Assembly (NCBI GenBank): GCA_017623155.1
Contig: JAGAPR010000003.1
Span: 124,001-188,000, forward strand
Direction of reading: 5' to 3'
Source: Prevotella sp.
Lineage (GTDB): Bacteria; Bacteroidota; Bacteroidia; Bacteroidales; Bacteroidaceae
DNA length: 64,000 nucleotides
This document shows positions 31,329 through 40,494 of this stretch, one piece after another (position 1 is the first letter of the stretch; each line of letters opens with the position of its first letter). The notes beneath the pieces are model-generated. The model worked only from the letters and a program-made list of their open reading frames with translations. It searched no databases and was not told the origin of the DNA. The position numbers and the translations under genes were made by a program.

Positions 31329-33935
31329 ATGACGAATAGGATGCGAACTAATTTGGATGATATTGATATGAGAAAAAACGGACTGACGGCTGCCGAAGTG
31401 GCGGAAAGTCGCGCCAAACACGGTGAGAACATACTCACCCCTCCCACCCGTGTATCACTCTGGCGGCTATATTTGGATAAGTATAACGACCCTATAATAA
31501 AGATATTGCTCGTCGCAGCGGCCGTTTCCTTGGGCTTGGCCTTTGTGGAAGGCAACTTCGCCGAGACGGCAGGAATATTCCTCGCCGTATTTCTTGCCAC
31601 CACGGTGGGTTTTTATTTCGAGCGCGACGCGGCACGAAAATTTGACGTACTTACGGCCATCGGTGAGGAACAACCGGTGAAAGCCGTGCGCGAAGACACC
31701 GTATGCGAGATTGCCCGCCGCGATGTGGTGGTTGGAGACGTGATAATAATAGAGACAGGCGACGAAGTTCCGGCAGACGGCATACTGTTTGAAGCCACCG
31801 ACTTGCAGATGGATGAGTCGGCACTGACAGGTGAGCCGATGGCCTATAAGAACACGGAGGCAGGCGAAGACAATGCCGCTTACCCGGCAAATGTGGTGCT
31901 TCGCTCAACCATGGTGATGGGCGGCAGCGGCCGAATGACGGTGACGGCTGTCGGTGACAACACCGAAATAGGACACGTTGCCGGCCGGTCGACGGAGATG
32001 ACAGCCGTGAAAACACCGCTTAACACGCAGCTCGACAAGCTTGCTTCATTAATAAGTAAAGTGGGAACAGGCGTTGCGTTGTCCGCCCTCGTGATATTCC
32101 TGACACACGACATACTGACAAACCCGCTGTGGCACACATCCGACTACATCGGCATGACGGGCGTGGTGCTCAAATATTTCATGATGGCCGTCACACTGAT
32201 AGTAATGGCCGTGCCCGAGGGACTGCCCATGGCTGTGACACTCGCACTCGCACTTAATATGAGACGGATGCTCAAAAGCAACAATCTCGTGCGCAAGTTG
32301 CACGCTTGCGAGACGATGGGCGCGGTGACAGTGATATGCACCGACAAAACGGGAACACTGACACAGAACAAGATGCAGGTGGCAGAAATGGTGCAATCAG
32401 CCAATGACGAAACTGCACCGGACCTGTCGTTGGCCATCGCGGGGAACACCACCGCCGAACTGAACGGCGGCCGGGGAATAGGCAATCCCACGGAAATAGC
32501 TTTATTGTTATGGCTTGACGGGAACGGAGAGGATTATACCTCGCTGAGAAAAAACATCAATATCATCGAACGTCTTCCTTTCTCCACCGAACGCAAATAC
32601 ATGGCCACGCTTTGCGATATAGGCGGCACGAGATGGCTGTTTGTCAAGGGTGCGCCGGAGATTGTGATGAGCCGATGCGCCATGACAGACGAGAAACGCA
32701 CGGAAATGACAACCCGCCTCACGGCATTTCAGAACAAAGCGATGCGCACTCTGGCTTTCGCCTGCAAGAAAACCACGATGATGGATGTCGAGAACATGAC
32801 TCTGCAAGGCATCGCCGCCATCAGCGATCCGTTGCGCCATGAGGTGCCAGATGCCGTGCGACGATGCGGCGATGCCGGCATTTCGGTGAAAATCGTGACC
32901 GGAGATACGGCAGCCACGGCTGTCGAGATAGCACGGCAGATAGGAATAGTGGCGAGAAACAACGATGACAACCCCATAAACGAGAGGGAGATAATCACCG
33001 GACAGGAGTTTGCCGCACTGTCCGACGAAGAGGCTTACGGGCGCACCGAAGAGATAAAAGTAATGAGCCGTGCGCGCCCTACGGACAAGATGCGCCTTGT
33101 AGACCTGCTTCAAAAGCGCGGTGAAGTGGTGGCCGTCACGGGCGACGGCACCAACGACTCACCGGCTCTCAACCACGCCCATGTGGGATTATCGCTCGGC
33201 TCGGGCACTGCCGTGGCCAAGAACGCGAGCGACATGACACTGCTCGACGACTCGTTCGACAGTATTGTGAAAGCCGTTCAATGGGGACGCTCTCTCTATC
33301 GCAACATACAACGCTTCGTGTTTTTCCAGCTTATCGTCAACATCACGGCCCTGCTGCTTGTGCTCGGCGGCTCGCTGGTGGGCACCGAACTTCCCCTCAC
33401 TATCCCGCAAATGTTGTGGGTAAACCTTATAATGGATACATTAGCGGCGATGGCTCTTGCCTCGCTGCCACCCGAAAGCGACGTGATGGACGAGCGTCCG
33501 CGAAGCCGCGATGCGTTCATCATAAGCCGGCCGATGGGTCGTGCGATTATCATCGTCGGCGTGCTGTTCTTTGCCGTGATGCTGACCATGCTCTACTACT
33601 TCGAGGTTGTGGCGGGTGTCTCGCCGGAAGAACTCACTGTTTTCTTCACCGTTTTCGTGATGCTGCAATGGTGGAACCTGTTTAATGCCAAGGCATGGGG
33701 CACATGCGAGTCGGCTTTCCGTGGTTTCAAAAAAGACAAAGGTCTTCTGCTTGTGCTCGCAATAGTGCTCGCAGGTCAATGGATAATAGTGACATTCGGC
33801 GGCGAGATGTTCCGCACCGTACCGCTGTCGCCTGCCACATGGCTCGCCATAATGGCCGCCACGTCGCCCGTGATGATAGTAGGTGAACTGGCGCGAATGA
33901 CAAACAAAAGAAAAATATCGTGTAAGTGCCTGTAA
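31329..33935 (+). CDS. Calcium-translocating P-type ATPase (PMCA-type)
   Basis: 868 aa from the ATG at 31329, with in-frame ATGs at 31341 and 31368 as alternatives. All P-type landmarks are present: actuator motif ALTGEP near 165, the transmembrane PEGLPMAVTLALA segment near 295, phosphorylation site CTDKTGTLT (Asp about 339), nucleotide-binding FVKGAPE near 440, and hinge VTGDGTNDSPAL near 605. The N-terminal cation-ATPase domain and six C-terminal hydrophobic segments fit the PMCA type IIB group, without a calmodulin tail. It expels Ca2+ across the inner membrane. Promoter divergent from the tRNA gene. ribF follows 30 bp later. Confidence 0.92.
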   Translation: MTNRMRTNLDDIDMRKNGLTAAEVAESRAKHGENILTPPTRVSLWRLYLDKYNDPIIKILLVAAAVSLGLAFVEGNFAETAGIFLAVFLATTVGFYFERDAARKFDVLTAIGEEQPVKAVREDTVCEIARRDVVVGDVIIIETGDEVPADGILFEATDLQMDESALTGEPMAYKNTEAGEDNAAYPANVVLRSTMVMGGSGRMTVTAVGDNTEIGHVAGRSTEMTAVKTPLNTQLDKLASLISKVGTGVALSALVIFLTHDILTNPLWHTSDYIGMTGVVLKYFMMAVTLIVMAVPEGLPMAVTLALALNMRRMLKSNNLVRKLHACETMGAVTVICTDKTGTLTQNKMQVAEMVQSANDETAPDLSLAIAGNTTAELNGGRGIGNPTEIALLLWLDGNGEDYTSLRKNINIIERLPFSTERKYMATLCDIGGTRWLFVKGAPEIVMSRCAMTDEKRTEMTTRLTAFQNKAMRTLAFACKKTTMMDVENMTLQGIAAISDPLRHEVPDAVRRCGDAGISVKIVTGDTAATAVEIARQIGIVARNNDDNPINEREIITGQEFAALSDEEAYGRTEEIKVMSRARPTDKMRLVDLLQKRGEVVAVTGDGTNDSPALNHAHVGLSLGSGTAVAKNASDMTLLDDSFDSIVKAVQWGRSLYRNIQRFVFFQLIVNITALLLVLGGSLVGTELPLTIPQMLWVNLIMDTLAAMALASLPPESDVMDERPRSRDAFIISRPMGRAIIIVGVLFFAVMLTMLYYFEVVAGVSPEELTVFFTVFVMLQWWNLFNAKAWGTCESAFRGFKKDKGLLLVLAIVLAGQWIIVTFGGEMFRTVPLSPATWLAIMAATSPVMIVGELARMTNKRKISCKCL

Positions 33936-33965
33936 GAAAGAAAGGAATTAAAAGACATCCATATT

Positions 33966-34919
33966 ATGAAAGTCGTTAGATATAACAATGTTGACGATAC
34001 CTCCGCACCCTGTGTGGTCACCGTGGGCTTCTTTGACGGAGTGCATCGGGGGCATCGCTATCTGATAAAACAGGTGACAGACGAGGCTCGCCGACTCGGA
34101 ACAGAGTCGGTGGTAGTGACTTTCGACCGCCATCCCCGGCAGGTACTCGGATGTGATTACCGCCCGAGAATGCTCAACACTCTTGAAGAGAAAACGGCTT
34201 TATTAGCCTCAACAGGCATCGACCGTTGTGTGATATTGCCTTTCGACGAGGCCATGTCGCGCCTTACGGCCAGCGAGTTCATGAGCACCGTGCTGCGCGA
34301 CAAGATAGGAGCGCGGGCTCTCGTGACGGGTTACGACAACAGATTTGGGCGCAATCGCAGCGATGGCTTTGACGATTATGTGCGCTATGGCGATGAAATC
34401 GGCATGGCGGTAATCAAGGCCAAACCGCTTGTCTTGAACGGAGTGAGCGTCAGCTCGTCTGTGATACGGTCGTTCATCGAAGCCGGCGAGGTAGAGATGG
34501 CCGCGCTGTGCCTCGAAAGCCACTACACACTGGCAGGGCGTGTGGTTGCTGGCGAGCATGTAGGTAGCGGCATGGGCTACCCCACCGCAAACATAGAGCC
34601 CGACAATGCCGACAAGTTAATACCCGCGACAGGCGTTTATGCCGTATGGGTCGATATAGAGGGGGTTACCGGTCGATGTCATGCAATGATGAATATCGGC
34701 TTCCGACCGACATTCGGCGGCACTCGCAAAACACTCGAAGTACACATATTAAACTTCTCCGGCGACATCTACGGGCGGCGTATCACGGTATCGTTCGTGG
34801 GGCATCTGCGCACAGAACGCAAGTTCCGCGGAGCTTCGGAACTCGCAAATCAACTGCACGAAGATGCCCGCATGGCGATTGAGATACTTGAAGAAGACAT
34901 AAAAAAAACAAAAGAATAG
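33966..34919 (+). CDS. ribF: Bifunctional riboflavin kinase/FAD synthetase
   Basis: 317 aa, standard length. The N-terminal nucleotidyltransferase domain shows VTVGFFDGVHRGHRYLIKQV (18-37, with the HxGH-like site), and the C-terminal kinase domain begins near 190 with GRVVAGEHVGSGMGYPTANI. It converts riboflavin to FMN and then FAD in the cytoplasm, supplying the flavoproteins also encoded here (SdhA, flavodiiron protein, DusB, MnmG). It is probably co-transcribed with the ATPase upstream and the CPBP protease gene 9 bp downstream. Confidence 0.95.
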   Translation: MKVVRYNNVDDTSAPCVVTVGFFDGVHRGHRYLIKQVTDEARRLGTESVVVTFDRHPRQVLGCDYRPRMLNTLEEKTALLASTGIDRCVILPFDEAMSRLTASEFMSTVLRDKIGARALVTGYDNRFGRNRSDGFDDYVRYGDEIGMAVIKAKPLVLNGVSVSSSVIRSFIEAGEVEMAALCLESHYTLAGRVVAGEHVGSGMGYPTANIEPDNADKLIPATGVYAVWVDIEGVTGRCHAMMNIGFRPTFGGTRKTLEVHILNFSGDIYGRRITVSFVGHLRTERKFRGASELANQLHEDARMAIEILEEDIKKTKE

Positions 34920-34928
34920 CATACGATT

Positions 34929-35714
34929 ATGAAGAAAGCATTGGTATATCTGTTCGTGTTCGTCGGCCTGCAAATAGGCGTGAGCACGGTGATAATGTTG
35001 ATAATGAAACTCATCGGCGAGCCCGGGCCCCTGTCGGCCACACCACTTATCATCTCCATGGCCGCTTCGAGTGTTATTGCCGGAGCCGTTTTCCTGCTCG
35101 CACGATGGGGCAAAGTGTCGGGCGAATATGTGCGTTCCCGCCCTTGGGGCGTGCTGTTCTGGTGCGTTTTGGCCGCCATCGGCATGGTGATACCGTCCGT
35201 ATGGTTTCAAGAACAGTTGCCCGATTTGCCCAATTTGCTCAACGAACAGTTTGCCATGATAATGAAAAACCGCTACGGATATTTTGTCGTCGGCCTGCTT
35301 GTACCGCTTGTCGAGGAGCTTGTTTTCCGCGGAGCGATACTCCGCGCGCTGCTTGCCGGGATGAAAAAACATTGGTATGCCATTGCCATATCGGCCTTGT
35401 TGTTTGCCCTTGTGCACGGAAATCCGGCACAGATGCCTCATGCCTTCATCGTGGGACTGCTGCTCGGATGGATGTATTACCGCACGGGCAGCATCGTGCC
35501 GGGTGTGGCTTTCCACTGGATAAACAACACGATAGCCTATATCCTGTATAACATAATGCCCGACCCGGACATTCCTCTCATCGTGATATTCGACGGAAAC
35601 ACACGCGCCATGCTCTCAAGCGTGCTCTTCTCGCTGTGCATCCTCCTGCCGGCGATATACCAGTTGAACCTCAGGATGAAGAGAATTGACAACGGGGAAA
35701 GCGATTTACGATAA
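34929..35714 (+). CDS. CPBP family intramembrane metalloprotease
   Basis: 261 aa with about seven hydrophobic segments. The CPBP (Rce1-like) motifs are intact: VEELVFRGAIL near 121-131 (EExxxR), a conserved His in FALVHGNPAQMPHAF near 157-171, and FHWINNT near 197-203. Bacterial members include bacteriocin self-immunity and prenyl-protease-like proteins, but the role in Bacteroidetes is unknown. It starts 9 bp after ribF and ends 24 bp before the DUF2851 gene, so it lies in a housekeeping-type operon. Confidence 0.88.
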   Translation: MKKALVYLFVFVGLQIGVSTVIMLIMKLIGEPGPLSATPLIISMAASSVIAGAVFLLARWGKVSGEYVRSRPWGVLFWCVLAAIGMVIPSVWFQEQLPDLPNLLNEQFAMIMKNRYGYFVVGLLVPLVEELVFRGAILRALLAGMKKHWYAIAISALLFALVHGNPAQMPHAFIVGLLLGWMYYRTGSIVPGVAFHWINNTIAYILYNIMPDPDIPLIVIFDGNTRAMLSSVLFSLCILLPAIYQLNLRMKRIDNGESDLR

Positions 35715-35738
35715 GCGAAACATGAAACAACCGGCATC

Positions 35739-37145
35739 ATGGAACAACTCCTGCATTACGTTTGGCGACACCGTCTGATACCCGCAGCATTGACAACGAC
35801 AGACAATCGGGCGGTGGAGATTATCGACCCGGGGCTTCCCAACAACGGTGCCGGACCCGATTTCTTCAATGCCAAAGTGAAAATCGACGGCACGCTGTGG
35901 GTCGGCAATGTAGAAATTCACGACCGTTCGACAGACTGGGAAGTGCACGGACATCATCGTGACAGGGCATACGATAATGTTGTGCTGCATGTGGCGGGAG
36001 ATGTCGACTGTGACGTTATCGACTCGCAAGGACGCTCCATTCCGCAGATAAGGCTCGAAGTGCCGCGCCATGTGCTTGAAAACTACGCCGAGTTGTCGCA
36101 TGAAGACAGATATCCTCCGTGCCGGCGCATCATAAAATCGCTGCCGCGGCTCACTGTCCACTCATGGATGGCCGCCTTACAGACGGAGCGTCTCGAACGG
36201 AAAACGGCCGATATAAGGCGCAGGGCGGAGCTTCGGGGCGGCGACTGGGAAGATGCCTGCTTCATAACATTGGCCCGCAACTATGGCTTCGGAGTCAATG
36301 GAGATGCCTTTGAGCAATGGGCATGCCGCGTGCCGTTAGCCGCCGTGGCTCACCATCGCGACGATTTGTTTCAGATTGAAGCCATTTTTATGGGACAGGC
36401 GGGACTGCTCGACCCGATGTCCATACCCGAACGATACCGCGCACAAGCGCTTGCCGATGATTATTACAAACGCTTATGCACCGAATATACTTATCTTTCG
36501 CATAAGTTCAATCTTTCACCCATGGATTATAAACAGTGGAAATTTCTGCGGCTGAGGCCTCAGAACTTCCCGCATATACGCATTTCCCAACTGGCAAACC
36601 TGTATCACGGGCGGCGGATGGGACTGCGGGCACTCACCGAATGCGACACCGTCGACGCACTGCGAGACATGATGCGCACGCACGTCACGCCCTATTGGGA
36701 GACCCATTACACGTTTGCATCGGAGAGTTTTAAGAACGAAAAGCAGATGTCACCATTCTCATTAAACCTTCTTCTGATAAATACCGCCATCCCGATGATA
36801 TTCGCTTACGGGCGACATACGTCGGACGAGCGGTTGTGCGAGCGCGCCGGCGACATGCTCGACAGTCTAAAACCGGAGGGCAACCACATCATACGGATGT
36901 GGCGCGAGTGTGGTCTTGACGTGCGCTCGGCCAGCGACACGCAGGCATTGATACAGTTGAAAAACGAGTATTGCGACCGCAAAGACTGCTTGCGGTGCCG
37001 CTTCGGATATGAGTATTTGAAGAGGGGGAAGGAGCCCCTCCCGACCTCCCCAAGGGGAGGAGAAGTGAAGAGTGAAGATTACCAACAAGTATTCCCCGAG
37101 AACTCCGAGCCCTCCGAGAGCTCCGATAACTCCGATAACTCCTAA
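35739..37145 (+). CDS. DUF2851 family protein with repeat-derived C-terminal tail
   Basis: 468 aa; the family usually ends near 430. The start MEQLLHYVWRHRLIP and the segments GAGPDFFNAKVKIDGTLWVG (~32-51) and WKFLRLRPQNFPHIRISQLA (~267-286) are typical of DUF2851, a Bacteroidetes protein of unknown function with a CxxCxxC-like end (CDRKDCLRCRFGYEYLKR). After LKR (~430) the frame runs into the palindromic repeat, encoding GKEPLPTSPRGGEVKSE, then a Ser/Glu-rich tail from CTCCGA-type repeats (ENSEPSESSDNSDNS). The tail is therefore probably not part of the original protein. Confidence 0.85.
   Translation: MEQLLHYVWRHRLIPAALTTTDNRAVEIIDPGLPNNGAGPDFFNAKVKIDGTLWVGNVEIHDRSTDWEVHGHHRDRAYDNVVLHVAGDVDCDVIDSQGRSIPQIRLEVPRHVLENYAELSHEDRYPPCRRIIKSLPRLTVHSWMAALQTERLERKTADIRRRAELRGGDWEDACFITLARNYGFGVNGDAFEQWACRVPLAAVAHHRDDLFQIEAIFMGQAGLLDPMSIPERYRAQALADDYYKRLCTEYTYLSHKFNLSPMDYKQWKFLRLRPQNFPHIRISQLANLYHGRRMGLRALTECDTVDALRDMMRTHVTPYWETHYTFASESFKNEKQMSPFSLNLLLINTAIPMIFAYGRHTSDERLCERAGDMLDSLKPEGNHIIRMWRECGLDVRSASDTQALIQLKNEYCDRKDCLRCRFGYEYLKRGKEPLPTSPRGGEVKSEDYQQVFPENSEPSESSDNSDNS
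37031..37083 (+). repeat. Half copy of the palindromic repeat inside the DUF2851 frame
   Basis: Begins GGAGCCCCTCCC, continues with CCAAGGGGAGGAGAAGTG, and ends GAAGATTACC. It is followed by short CTCCGA(TAA/GAG) repeats to 37143. Confidence 0.75.
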
Positions 37146-37157
37146 ATAAATAAAATT

Positions 37158-37544
37158 ATGAATTATCAGTTTGAAACAAAGATGGAAGTTCGCGACTATG
37201 AGTGCGACATCGAAGGTATAGTGAACAATGCCAACTACCTGCATTACGCCGAGCATACCCGCCATTTGTACTTGAAAGCGCGGGGACTGAGCTTCGCCGA
37301 GATGCACCGCCGCGGCATCGACGCCGTCGTCGCGCGGATGAACTTGCAGTATAAGGCGGCACTCAGATGCGATGATGAGTTCATCTCGCGCCTGTTTGTG
37401 GAGAAAGTGGGGTTGCGATATGTATTTCATCAAGACTTCTATCGCCTGCCCGACGAGCGGCTTTGCTTCAAGGCTGTAACGGAAGTGGTGTGCCTCGTAG
37501 ACGGAAAGATGGCGGCATGCGATGAATACGACTCGATATTATGA
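37158..37544 (+). CDS. Acyl-CoA thioesterase (hot-dog fold, YbgC/4HBT-like)
   Basis: 128 aa. The 4HBT signature VRDYECDIEGIVNNANYLHY (12-31) carries the catalytic Asp17 and the NNANY/YLHY segment. It hydrolyses acyl-CoA or acyl-ACP thioesters; substrate unknown. The stop overlaps the dprA start by 4 bp (ATGA), so the two are translationally coupled. Confidence 0.88.
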   Translation: MNYQFETKMEVRDYECDIEGIVNNANYLHYAEHTRHLYLKARGLSFAEMHRRGIDAVVARMNLQYKAALRCDDEFISRLFVEKVGLRYVFHQDFYRLPDERLCFKAVTEVVCLVDGKMAACDEYDSIL

Positions 37545-38677
37545 GCGATATACAAAATACGATATACGCCATGGCGCTCACGCGCATCAGTCATTTCAAC
37601 TGTGCGGTGGCGCTCGCTCTGCACAGGGAATTGGGCAGCGCACGCGCCATTTACGAGCATCGTGCCGACATCGGCGACATCATCGAGGGCTGCCCGCCAA
37701 GGCTGACGGCTGCACTCGCATGCTGGGATGAGCCGTTACGGCGTGCCGAAGCGGAAATGGAATTCATGCGGAAGCACGACATCAGGGCACTCACCATCGA
37801 CGACAACGACTATCCGCAGCGACTGAAAGAGTGCGACGACGCGCCCACCGTGCTTTATTACCGGGGCACGGCCGACCTTAACGCCCGACGGGTGGTGAGC
37901 ATTGTGGGCACCCGCCGATGCACCGTTTACGGACAGGACCTGATAAGCCGCTTCACGACAGAGCTCGAAAAGCTGTGCCCCGACACGCTTATCGTCAGCG
38001 GACTGGCATACGGTGTGGACATCTGTGCCCATCGTAACGCTCTCGCACACAAACTCGACACCGTGGCCGTGCTGGCTCACGGACTCGACACCATATATCC
38101 CGCCTCGCACAGAGACACGGCTGTAAGGATGCTAAACCATGGCGGACTGCTCACCGAATTCATGTCGGCGACAAACGCTGACAAGGTTAATTTCGTGAGG
38201 CGCAACCGCATCGTAGCAGGTATTGCCGATGCCACCGTCGTAGTGGAGTCGGCAGCCAAGGGCGGAAGCCTCATCACGGCAGGCATCGCCCGCAGCTATT
38301 CGAGAGATGTCTTTGCCTTTCCCGGGGCGGTGGGAGCATGTTATTCAGAGGGTTGCAACAACCTGATACGCGACAACGGAGCGGCTCTCGTCACCTCTGC
38401 CGACGATTTCGTGCATGCCATGGGCTGGGAAAATGATGCCACCTTGCGCCGCGCCAAGGAAGCGGGAATAGAACGCTCGCTCTTTCCCGACATCTCCGAC
38501 GAGGAGCTCACCGTGGTCAATCTGTTGCAGACGGCAAACGATCTGCAGGTGAACATCATCGCAGCGAAAACCAACATGCCGATAAACCGGGTCACGGCTC
38601 TGCTCTTTCAACTCGAAATGAAAGGCGTGGTGAAGCCGCTCGCCGGAGGAATGTATCATTTGCTGTTAAGAAGTTGA
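37541..38677 (+). CDS. dprA: DNA-processing protein DprA
   Basis: 378 aa. The Rossmann-like domain has VVSIVGTRRCTVYGQDLI (~118-135), SGLAYGVDICAHRNAL (~153-168), HGLDTIYPASHR (~181-192) and FVRRNRIVAGIADATVVVES (~216-235). The C-terminal winged helix (DprA_WH) runs from about 310 (DEELTVVNLLQTANDLQVN). DprA loads RecA on incoming single-stranded DNA during natural transformation, though Bacteroidetes keep it widely without proven competence. It starts inside the thioesterase stop codon and is followed 28 bp later by dusB. Confidence 0.94.
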   Translation: MSDIQNTIYAMALTRISHFNCAVALALHRELGSARAIYEHRADIGDIIEGCPPRLTAALACWDEPLRRAEAEMEFMRKHDIRALTIDDNDYPQRLKECDDAPTVLYYRGTADLNARRVVSIVGTRRCTVYGQDLISRFTTELEKLCPDTLIVSGLAYGVDICAHRNALAHKLDTVAVLAHGLDTIYPASHRDTAVRMLNHGGLLTEFMSATNADKVNFVRRNRIVAGIADATVVVESAAKGGSLITAGIARSYSRDVFAFPGAVGACYSEGCNNLIRDNGAALVTSADDFVHAMGWENDATLRRAKEAGIERSLFPDISDEELTVVNLLQTANDLQVNIIAAKTNMPINRVTALLFQLEMKGVVKPLAGGMYHLLLRS

Positions 38678-38705
38678 CTCCTTAACTCCCCAAAGAATAT
38701 AGAAC

Positions 38706-39728
38706 ATGAAAATAGGTAATATAGATTTCGGACCGCGGCCGGTGTTTCTCGCGCCGATGGAAGACGTGACAGACATTGGTTTCCGAATGCTTTGCAAGCG
38801 TTTCGGGGCATCCATGGTTTACACCGAGTTCGTAAGTGCCGAGGCACTGGTGCGCTCGGTGAAGTCTACGATGAACAAACTGACGATAAGCGATGACGAA
38901 CGCCCCGTGGGAATACAGATATACGGCCGCGACACGGAGTCGATGGTCGAGGCGGCGCGCATCGTGGAGCAGGCACAACCCGACGTGATAGACATCAATT
39001 TCGGTTGCCCGGTGAAGAAAGTGGCGGGCAAAGGCGCCGGAGCCGGCATGCTGCAAAACATTCCGCTGATGCTCGACATCACACGCGAGGTGGTCAAGGC
39101 GGTGAACGTGCCCGTCACGGTGAAGACACGCTTGGGGTGGAACAGCGACCAACTTGTCATCGTCGACCTCGCCGAGCGGTTGCAGGATTGCGGCATCCAA
39201 GCCCTGACAATCCACGGACGCACACGCGCACAGATGTATACCGGCACGGCCGACTGGACGCTGATAGGCGAGGTGAAACGCAACCCGCGAATGCACATCC
39301 CCATAATAGGCAACGGCGACATCACCACGCCGGAAGAAGCGCACACGGCTTTCGAACGCTACGGGATCGACGCGATAATGATAGGCCGCGCCACATTCGG
39401 CCGACCGTGGATATTCAAGGAGATTAAAGACCACTTCGCACGTCTCGACGGCACGACATCCGAGACTGCCGAACTGTCGCTCGACGACAAGATAGACATC
39501 CTCGAAGAGCAACTCCGCATCAACGTAGAGCGCATAGACGAGTATCGGGGCATACTGCACACGCGCCGGCATCTTGCCGCCACGCCGATATTCAAGGGCA
39601 TTCCCGATTTCAGACAGACGCGCATCGCCATGCTGCGGGCGGCAAATGTGGACGAGCTGACGGGAATACTGGAAGACGTGAGGAAAAAACTTGGGGGGAG
39701 CCCCAAATTGAGTGAAGAGTTTTTTTGA
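38706..39728 (+). CDS. dusB: tRNA-dihydrouridine synthase, DusB type
   Basis: 340 aa. FMN-binding TIM barrel with APMEDVTDIGFRMLCKRF (16-33), the active-site Cys in INFGCPVKKVAGKGAGAGML (98-117), TIHGRTRAQMYTGTADW (~172-188) and GNGDITTPEEA (~204-214). It reduces uridine in the tRNA D loop using NADPH. The normal family end is near ...GILEDVRKK; the last residues, LGGSPKLSEEFF, come from a palindromic repeat element whose left arm (39697 on) lies inside the gene. The enzyme core is complete. Confidence 0.92.
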   Translation: MKIGNIDFGPRPVFLAPMEDVTDIGFRMLCKRFGASMVYTEFVSAEALVRSVKSTMNKLTISDDERPVGIQIYGRDTESMVEAARIVEQAQPDVIDINFGCPVKKVAGKGAGAGMLQNIPLMLDITREVVKAVNVPVTVKTRLGWNSDQLVIVDLAERLQDCGIQALTIHGRTRAQMYTGTADWTLIGEVKRNPRMHIPIIGNGDITTPEEAHTAFERYGIDAIMIGRATFGRPWIFKEIKDHFARLDGTTSETAELSLDDKIDILEEQLRINVERIDEYRGILHTRRHLAATPIFKGIPDFRQTRIAMLRAANVDELTGILEDVRKKLGGSPKLSEEFF

Positions 39729-39807
39729 GTGCAGAGTGCAGAGTGTAGAGTTATGATTACCTTCAAGACTTATTGGTTATCATAACTCTACACTCAATTT
39801 TGGCTCC
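39697..39807. repeat. 111-bp palindromic (MITE-like) element at the dusB 3' end
   Basis: Outer arms GGAGCCCCAAATTGAGTG (39697-39714) and CACTCAATTTTGGCTCC (39791-39807) pair imperfectly; inner arms GAGTGTAGAGTTATGAT (39741-39757) and ATCATAACTCTACACTC (39779-39795) pair perfectly over 17 bp. It contains GAGTGCAGAGTGCAGAGTG tandem sequence and no ORF. Confidence 0.75.
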
Positions 39808-39821
39808 TTATTTTTAATAAA

Positions 39822-40265
39822 TGTAAAAATCGTGAGGTAATTGTTAAACGCAAAAAGTGCGACTTGAAGTCACCGTTTAGAAAAAGCCGAGAATTTAAAT
39901 TGACATTTTTATATCATTATTTGATGCTTGAGCTACAATTATTCGGGGTCGGGCATGATTTTCGGGTGTTTTTGCTCTGCAATAAGGCCGTAATTGCATT
40001 GCATTTACGGCCTTATTGCGTTCCAATTACGGCCTAATTGGAATGCAATTACGGCCTTATTGGAAAACGGTAGGGGTTGTAGGGAGTATAGGGAAGGTAG
40101 ATTTTATAGATAAGAGACTGATATACAACATTTTACGCTAAATACTCTGAGAATGCGTTTTTTTCGCCGAGGAAATTATTTTTTGAAAAGAACGCAATTA
40201 TGAGGCCTTATTTTGTAAATATAATATCAGAGATGTTAAAGGGATTAAGATATATTAAGAAACCC
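39822..40265 (-). repeat. Long noncoding repeat, copy 2 (~440 bp, inverted)
   Basis: Reverse complement of 22257-22699 with scattered differences; the two copies face each other across 17.1 kb. The inner 22-bp array and the GCGTTCTTTTC/GAAAAAAACGC hairpin are kept. A remnant of the palindromic repeat (GAGGAGAAGTGAAGAGTTAT, 40285-40304) flanks it on the same side as in copy 1. Confidence 0.8.
39981..40068. repeat. 22-bp-period array, 4 units, in long repeat copy 2
   Basis: Units begin at 39981, 40003, 40025 and 40047: AATAAGGCCGTAATTG, ATTTACGGCCTTATTG, AATTACGGCCTAATTG, AATTACGGCCTTATTG. One unit has the core in the opposite sense to the other three, as in copy 1. Confidence 0.8.
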
Positions 40266-40441
40266 ACCCCCCAAAAAAAAGAGGAGGAGAAGTGAAGAGT
40301 TATGAACAACAATAACTTATAACATATTATGTTTATCACTCGAAAATATCGGATAAACCAAATTACTGTCAAACAATCACATTTTTCGACAGTGATTGAG
40401 CTTTAAGGCCGATACACATTGGCCGTGCCGATGTTTTTTAT

Positions 40442-40449
40442 TATATTTG
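40442..40449 (+). promoter_or_regulatory. -7 element of the small lipoprotein gene
   Basis: TATATTTG, about 45 bp before the ATG at 40495. Confidence 0.55.
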
Positions 40450-40494
40450 CAACCGATAAAAACCAAAAAAATTAAACTCAAACAATTGTTATTT

